From Myxococcales bacterium (lineage in GTDB: Bacteria > Myxococcota > Bradymonadia > REDH01), in the NCBI GenBank assembly GCA_018970625.1, contig JAGWVZ010000072.1, positions 1-10,850 of the forward strand: 10,850 nt of DNA, written 5' to 3'. The notes beneath the pieces are model-generated. The model was not told where the DNA came from. It did not search any database and saw nothing but the letters and a program-made list of their open reading frames with translations. The position numbers and the translations under genes were made by a program. The first letter of the stretch is position 1; each line of letters opens with the position of its first letter. Shown in pieces: positions 7,338 through 10,850 of the stretch.

Positions 7338-7364
7338 TGACAGTCCCGTTCGTTTTCCTGTCAC
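7337..7364 (+). repeat. Inverted repeat in the leader of the 55-codon gene
   Basis: GTGACAG (7337-7343) and CTGTCAC (7358-7364) are perfect 7-bp inverted arms separated by 14 bases. The right arm runs directly into TCACAAAGTGA (7361-7371), itself a short palindrome around AAA, and then into the Shine-Dalgarno GAGGT. It could be an operator or an RNA hairpin affecting ribosome access. A related sequence, TGTGACAAAGTGA, occurs at 7285 over the radA stop codon. Confidence 0.5.
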
Positions 7365-7379
7365 AAAGTGAGGTCCACT

Positions 7380-7547
7380 ATGGCACCCACCCTCCTTGAT
7401 ATGCTGATGATGGCCATGGGCCTCTCCCTCGCCGTGATCGCCATTGTCCTCGATCGGAATGCTCGCACCCTCTCCATCTGGAAGTCTGCCATTCCACTTC
7501 CTGTACGCGTCGCGACAGGACGTGCGGCAACCATCCAGTCCCGGTGA
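7380..7547 (+). CDS. 55-residue single-span membrane miniprotein, function unknown
   Basis: A short gene with 55 codons and a TGA stop at 7545-7547. The Shine-Dalgarno GAGGT lies five bases before the ATG, the same arrangement as dctP. The product starts MAPTLLDMLMMAMGL and has one hydrophobic helix (about residues 5-24), then a basic tail with several Arg and Lys and a single Trp34. The positive-inside rule predicts the tail to be cytoplasmic. No family was recognised. Support comes from the start context, the coherent membrane profile and a candidate promoter upstream. It lies 90 bases after radA in the same direction. No conservation could be tested here, so a spurious frame remains possible. 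Confidence 0.55.
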   Translation: MAPTLLDMLMMAMGLSLAVIAIVLDRNARTLSIWKSAIPLPVRVATGRAATIQSR

Positions 7548-7694
7548 GCCCGCGATATTGGCCCGCGATGGTTCAGAACCCATCTAATTGTTGACGAAGG
7601 GAATACGGCTGTGCACCCTAGAGAGTGCCACGTTCCATCGTGACGCCGTTTACTGGCACTCACCCCCGATCCATGAGCAACGAACCCCCTTCGG

Positions 7695-7712
7695 AGCCGG
7701 CTCTCGCCGGCT
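7695..7712 (+). other. GC-rich hairpin upstream of the CNNM/CorC-type gene
   Basis: AGCCGGC, loop TCTC, GCCGGCT gives a perfect 7-bp stem with a 4-base loop, 42 bases before the ATG at 7755. No T-tract follows, so it is not a standard intrinsic terminator. It could be a leader structure or the remains of a terminator for the upstream gene. The remainder of 7548-7754 holds no gene I can support. Confidence 0.4.
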
Positions 7713-7754
7713 GTCGTATCCTCAGTCACGTCACTCGCCTCTGTGGGGAGTGTC

Positions 7755-9083
7755 ATGCGTGATATCATCAATCAGGCACTTGCGATCGTCGCATGTCTTG
7801 CCTGTTCGGCCATGTTCAGCGCGTGTGAGACAGCGGTCACTTCTCTGGGGCGGGCGAAAACCACGCGGCTCATTGAAGCCGGAGGAAAAACGGGCCGCGC
7901 CATGAAGCGCTGGTCGGAGCGACCCAGCGAAGTGCTCATCTCGATCCTCATCTGCAATAACATCGTGAACATCACGGCGTCCGCGGTGGCAACTTCGCTG
8001 TCTCAGGCGGCGCTGCAGAGTGCGAATTTCCTGCCCCCCTGGCTGGATCCCGTCGCGGTGGCCGTAGGCGTGATGACGCTCCTGCTGCTCACGTTTGGGG
8101 AAATCACACCCAAGACGCTCGCTCGAGACAACGCCGAAAGCGTCGCACCGGCCCTCATGTATCTCATGGGCCCCTTCTTCTTTGTGTCGCGACCTCTCAC
8201 CCTCATTTTCTCCTGGTTTACCGACCGCGTCTCGAGTGCCACCAGCGGCGGAACCGACAGCTTTCTGGTCAAAGAGGAAGACATTGAGCACATGGTGCGA
8301 CTCGCCAGGCAGGACGGTAGCCTGAACATCGAGCGAGAGAAGCTCCTTCGCACCGTGTTTGAGTTTACCGAGACCATGGCGCGCGAAGTCATGGTCCCCC
8401 GAACCGACATCCAGTTCATCGCCGCCGATACGCCGCTCGATGACCTGATACAGCGCATCATTGGCGGCGCTCACTCGCGTATGCCTGTGTTTGAAGGTTC
8501 AACAGATAACGTGATTGGCATCTGTTACGCGAGGGACATGCTCAAGTTTGTGCGTGGCTATGACCACTCACAGGCTTTTGACCTTCGCAAACATCTGCGC
8601 CCGCCAAAGTTCGTGGCTGAGACCAAGCCCATCAGTCGCCTGCTCTCCGAGATGCAGCAGCAGCGTGTTCATCTGTCCATTGTCGTCGATGAGTTTGGAG
8701 GTGTCGCGGGCCTTGTGACGCTCGAAGACATCATCGAGCAGTTCTTCGGCGATATTCAGGATGAATTCGACCGCGAGGACGAATGGGTCCAGAAAATGCC
8801 CGATGGCTCCATGCGCATCGACGCCCGACTTAACTTCGGCGACTTTCTGGAGACCATCGGCATCGATACTCACCCCGACGATGAGGACTTCGACACCGTT
8901 GGCGGCTTCGTCGCCACCAGACTCGGAGTCATCGATGCGCCCGGTGAGTCGTTCGTCGAGTTCGATCATCTCTTTACCGTCGTTGAGTCCTCTCCCCGTC
9001 GCATTCGCTGGGTTCGGGTAGAGCCAGTCACGAATACGGACGCCGACAGGACCGCATCAACAGGCGCTGTTCCGTCTTTATGA
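7755..9083 (+). CDS. CNNM/CorC-type membrane protein with CBS pair (hemolysin C family)
   Basis: An inner-membrane protein of the CNNM/CorC (YtfL/MpfA, 'HlyC') family, whose members are linked to Mg2+ or Co2+ efflux and Na+-coupled transport. With 442 residues it has the full architecture. A DUF21/CNNM domain spans about 1-175, with FSACETAVTSLGR (21-33) and LTFGEITPKTLAR (112-124). A CBS pair spans about 205-335, with the family strings MVPRTDIQF and VVDEFGGVAGLVTLEDIIEQ (310-329). A C-terminal CorC_HlyC domain spans about 345-425, with DTVGGFVATRLG. A GTG at 7743 is in frame, but the ATG at 7755 is preferred because GGGGAG lies four bases ahead of it. Despite the historical hemolysin name, there is no reason to expect a toxin. 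The exact ion is not readable from sequence. Confidence 0.94.
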   Translation: MRDIINQALAIVACLACSAMFSACETAVTSLGRAKTTRLIEAGGKTGRAMKRWSERPSEVLISILICNNIVNITASAVATSLSQAALQSANFLPPWLDPVAVAVGVMTLLLLTFGEITPKTLARDNAESVAPALMYLMGPFFFVSRPLTLIFSWFTDRVSSATSGGTDSFLVKEEDIEHMVRLARQDGSLNIEREKLLRTVFEFTETMAREVMVPRTDIQFIAADTPLDDLIQRIIGGAHSRMPVFEGSTDNVIGICYARDMLKFVRGYDHSQAFDLRKHLRPPKFVAETKPISRLLSEMQQQRVHLSIVVDEFGGVAGLVTLEDIIEQFFGDIQDEFDREDEWVQKMPDGSMRIDARLNFGDFLETIGIDTHPDDEDFDTVGGFVATRLGVIDAPGESFVEFDHLFTVVESSPRRIRWVRVEPVTNTDADRTASTGAVPSL

Positions 9084-9155
9084 ACCGTGGCTGAAATAAA
9101 TCAGCGACGCGCAACGTCACTCCCGTGTTCGCCGATGCTCTTTCATGGTGTGGTG

Positions 9156-9830
9156 ATGAAGCGCCTGTACCCAATCGTGTTTGTCCTGCTGCTTGTCTCG
9201 TTCGCGCCAGCCAGGTTCGTGGGCGCTCAACACCCAGACCAGCACATCGAGCTCACCACCGCCCAGATTGTGGAGCGCGTGCAGGCCGTCTACGACGAGG
9301 TCAGCGATTTTCGAGCCTCGTTTCGGCAGGAGTATGCCAACGCTGCGCTTGGTGAGACAGACTCGTCGTCCGGCGTCATGCACTTTCTGAAGCCCGGTCA
9401 TATGCGCTGGGATTACAGCGCGCCCGTGGCTCGCTACTTCATCATCGATGGCACATCGCTCTGGATCTACGAACCTACAGAGGCACAGTACTACACGCAG
9501 CCGCTCGCTGACTCCGAGCTGCCCACCGCTCTCCGATTTCTGATGGGAAGAGGCGAATTTGCAGAGGAATTCGACATCACGACCCTCGAGAACACTTCGG
9601 GTCGCATTGTACTCGAGCTGGTGCCCCGTCAGGATGAAGGTGAGTACCGAAAATTACGTTTCGTCGTGAATCCGCAAACCTTCCGCATCGACGAAACCAC
9701 GATCTATGACCCGTTGGGCAATACCAATCGGTTTGTCTTTAGCGAACGTGTTGAGAATGTGGGCTACGTACCAGGCGACTTCGCGTTCACACCGCCACCG
9801 GGTGCGTCCCAGATTGAGGCGCCGGAATAG
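9156..9830 (+). CDS. lolA: Outer-membrane lipoprotein carrier protein LolA
   Basis: LolA is the periplasmic chaperone that takes lipoproteins released by LolCDE and ferries them to the outer membrane. The start is set at the ATG at 9156. A GTG at 9087 and an ATG at 9135 are in frame, but they would place a polar stretch ahead of the signal. From 9156 the protein begins MKRLYPIVFVLLLVSFAPAR, with probable cleavage near GA-Q24. The mature part has the family pattern: IVERVQAVYDEVSDFRASFR (helix, then first strand), VMHFLKPGHMRWDY, the IIDGTSLWIYEP strand pair, and the late DPLGNTNRFVFSERVEN strands with a terminal FTPPPGA. The 224 residues match the family. It is 72 bases after the CNNM/CorC-type gene. 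No LolB is seen nearby. It implies a diderm. Confidence 0.93.
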   Translation: MKRLYPIVFVLLLVSFAPARFVGAQHPDQHIELTTAQIVERVQAVYDEVSDFRASFRQEYANAALGETDSSSGVMHFLKPGHMRWDYSAPVARYFIIDGTSLWIYEPTEAQYYTQPLADSELPTALRFLMGRGEFAEEFDITTLENTSGRIVLELVPRQDEGEYRKLRFVVNPQTFRIDETTIYDPLGNTNRFVFSERVENVGYVPGDFAFTPPPGASQIEAPE

Positions 9831-9952
9831 CCTCTCGCCTCGTGGGCACTTGCGAAGCTGATCATTCCGTGGAACCTTTCCCGTCGTGTTCTTCTGGCAA
9901 CCCCGACCATCCTGTGCCCCCCGCCAACGTACGGTCGATCAGCAGCGGTGTC

Positions 9953-10210
9953 ATGTCCAGCCCGACCATCCTCTATCTGCTCTCCGCGCTGTTGTGCGGT
10001 GCATACCTGGGGCTCTTCCTTCTGGTGAATCGCAGCGCATGGATTCACCGGGTATTTGGCGCTGAACGACTCGTCGAGGAGGTGCTGGAGACAGATTTCT
10101 TTGATGATTCTGCAGAGTTCGCACGAACGCCGAGCCGCGTGAGCGGTCTCAGGGCGACGGCGAACTCAGGGTCGCCCAGCGGACTGCGAGAGACGATCTC
10201 TCGTGATTGA
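9953..10210 (+). CDS. Small single-span membrane protein, function unknown
   Basis: The predicted protein has 85 residues. The frame is open back to a GTG at 9842, but that part is Ser/Pro/Cys-rich and does not resemble coding sequence, so the ATG at 9953 is used. The N-terminus MSSPTILYLLSALLCGAYLG forms one membrane helix (about 5-25). It is followed by an amphipathic, acidic stretch (ERLVEEVLETDFFDDSAEF) and a Ser/Arg/Gly-rich, probably disordered tail. The Shine-Dalgarno is weak. It lies 122 bases after lolA in the same direction and ends 27 bases before the convergent NFACT gene. I do not recognise the family. Confidence 0.5.
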   Translation: MSSPTILYLLSALLCGAYLGLFLLVNRSAWIHRVFGAERLVEEVLETDFFDDSAEFARTPSRVSGLRATANSGSPSGLRETISRD

Positions 10211-10237
10211 CCCGTTTGCCCACGGTCAGGCGGTCTG

Positions 10238-10850
10238 TTATTCGCCGCGAGACAGCGGGACAACGGGTGCTCCTTCGGGTCCGGTAGCCAGAATGCGCGC
10301 CAGTCGGGCGTCGTCCATACGCACATCCAGCGTCTTCGGAGCGGCTACACTGACTCGCCCGGCAGCCACACCGGCAGGTTTGCGCACATGCTTGCGGAGC
10401 GTGAACTGAACCGTCACCACCCCGTCGTGCCGTCCTTTGGAAAACCACGCTGCCAGCAGCGCTGCTTCTTCGAGCGCGCGCTGACTCACGGCTTTGCCTT
10501 TCGGCACCTGAATCACGACATGACTGCCTGCCCAGTCCATGGCATGCATCCAGATGTCGTTGCCCCGGGCAACGCGAAAGGTGAGCTGGTCGTTATCGGT
10601 GGAGCCGCGACCCACCAGAATGTGACTTCCATCGCTCGCCAGAAACGGATGATAGGGGAGGCGGGGAGTCGCTCTGGCTTTGCCGCCACCCCGCTCGGAC
10701 GGAAGCTGCGGAGAGACAAGCAGCCGCCGGCTCTGCAGCTCGGCTCGAATGCGTTGCAGGGCGTGGGTATCTTCTGCCGCGGCGGTCGTGACTGCCGCCC
10801 TGCGAAGCGTGTCCAGGTCGTGCTCGGTCGTCTGAAGGCGCTGAAGGATG
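10238..10850 (-). CDS. rqcH: C-terminal part of an NFACT-family protein (RqcH/Tae2/FbpA type)
   Basis: The frame enters from the right edge and ends at TAA 10238-10240, so about 203 C-terminal residues are visible and the N-terminus is missing. The first 45 or so residues (ILQRLQTTEHDLDTLRRAA...) look like the end of the family's central coiled coil. The rest is the NFACT-R domain (DUF814), with PYHPFLASDGSHILVGRGS, NDQLTFRVARGNDIWMHAMD, AGSHVVI, a helix EEAALLAAWFSKGR and the terminal FTLRKHVRKPAGVAAGRV. Bacterial RqcH binds peptidyl-tRNA on split 50S subunits and adds C-terminal alanine tails during ribosome rescue. The catalytically informative N-terminal NFACT-N domain lies outside the window, so Ala-tailing activity cannot be judged here. 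Confidence 0.88.
   Translation of the reverse strand, partial: ILQRLQTTEHDLDTLRRAAVTTAAAEDTHALQRIRAELQSRRLLVSPQLPSERGGGKARATPRLPYHPFLASDGSHILVGRGSTDNDQLTFRVARGNDIWMHAMDWAGSHVVIQVPKGKAVSQRALEEAALLAAWFSKGRHDGVVTVQFTLRKHVRKPAGVAAGRVSVAAPKTLDVRMDDARLARILATGPEGAPVVPLSRGE

Noticed and set aside
9902..9972. Direct repeat CCCGACCATCCT at 9902 and 9961
   Set aside because: It is a single 12-base match, one copy being in the coding start of the small gene; no third copy or flanking structure was seen, so it is probably chance.

Overview
The window is GC-rich, densely coded bacterial chromosome. LolA and a lipobox-bearing TatT component indicate a diderm with an outer membrane. A TatT-type TRAP transporter beside an NFACT/RqcH-type gene, which is uncommon in classical gammaproteobacteria, points to a deltaproteobacterial-type lineage (Myxococcota, Bradymonadales or similar). 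That placement is an inference from gene content. No rRNA, tRNA, CRISPR array, insertion sequence or phage gene was seen, so this looks like core or housekeeping chromosome plus one transporter operon.

Layout. 1-294 (minus) is the N-terminus of a membrane-anchored protein running off the left edge. 450-737 (plus) is a small, charged, helical protein of unknown function. 761-5720 (minus) is a four-gene TRAP transporter operon transcribed tatT, dctP, dctQ, dctM: a TPR-type lipoprotein, a periplasmic solute-binding protein and two membrane subunits. Both membrane subunits are larger than usual. DctQ carries about 170 extra N-terminal residues with about four predicted membrane helices. DctM carries an extra C-terminal tail of about 185 residues with a near-perfect 42-residue tandem repeat. 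A plausible sigma70 promoter lies upstream of tatT.

Divergently, 5913-7289 (plus) encodes RadA. It is followed by a 55-codon membrane miniprotein gene (7380-7547) with its own candidate promoter, inverted repeat and Shine-Dalgarno. A CNNM/CorC-type CBS-domain membrane protein (7755-9083), the lipoprotein carrier LolA (9156-9830) and a small single-span membrane protein (9953-10210) follow on the same strand. At the right edge, 10238-10850 (minus) is the C-terminal part of an NFACT protein (RqcH/Tae2/FbpA family).

The most distinctive biology is the transporter. It is a TPR-protein-associated TRAP system in which the substrate lipoprotein, binding protein and permease are all present, while the permease subunits have acquired extra domains that the standard TRAP model does not explain.
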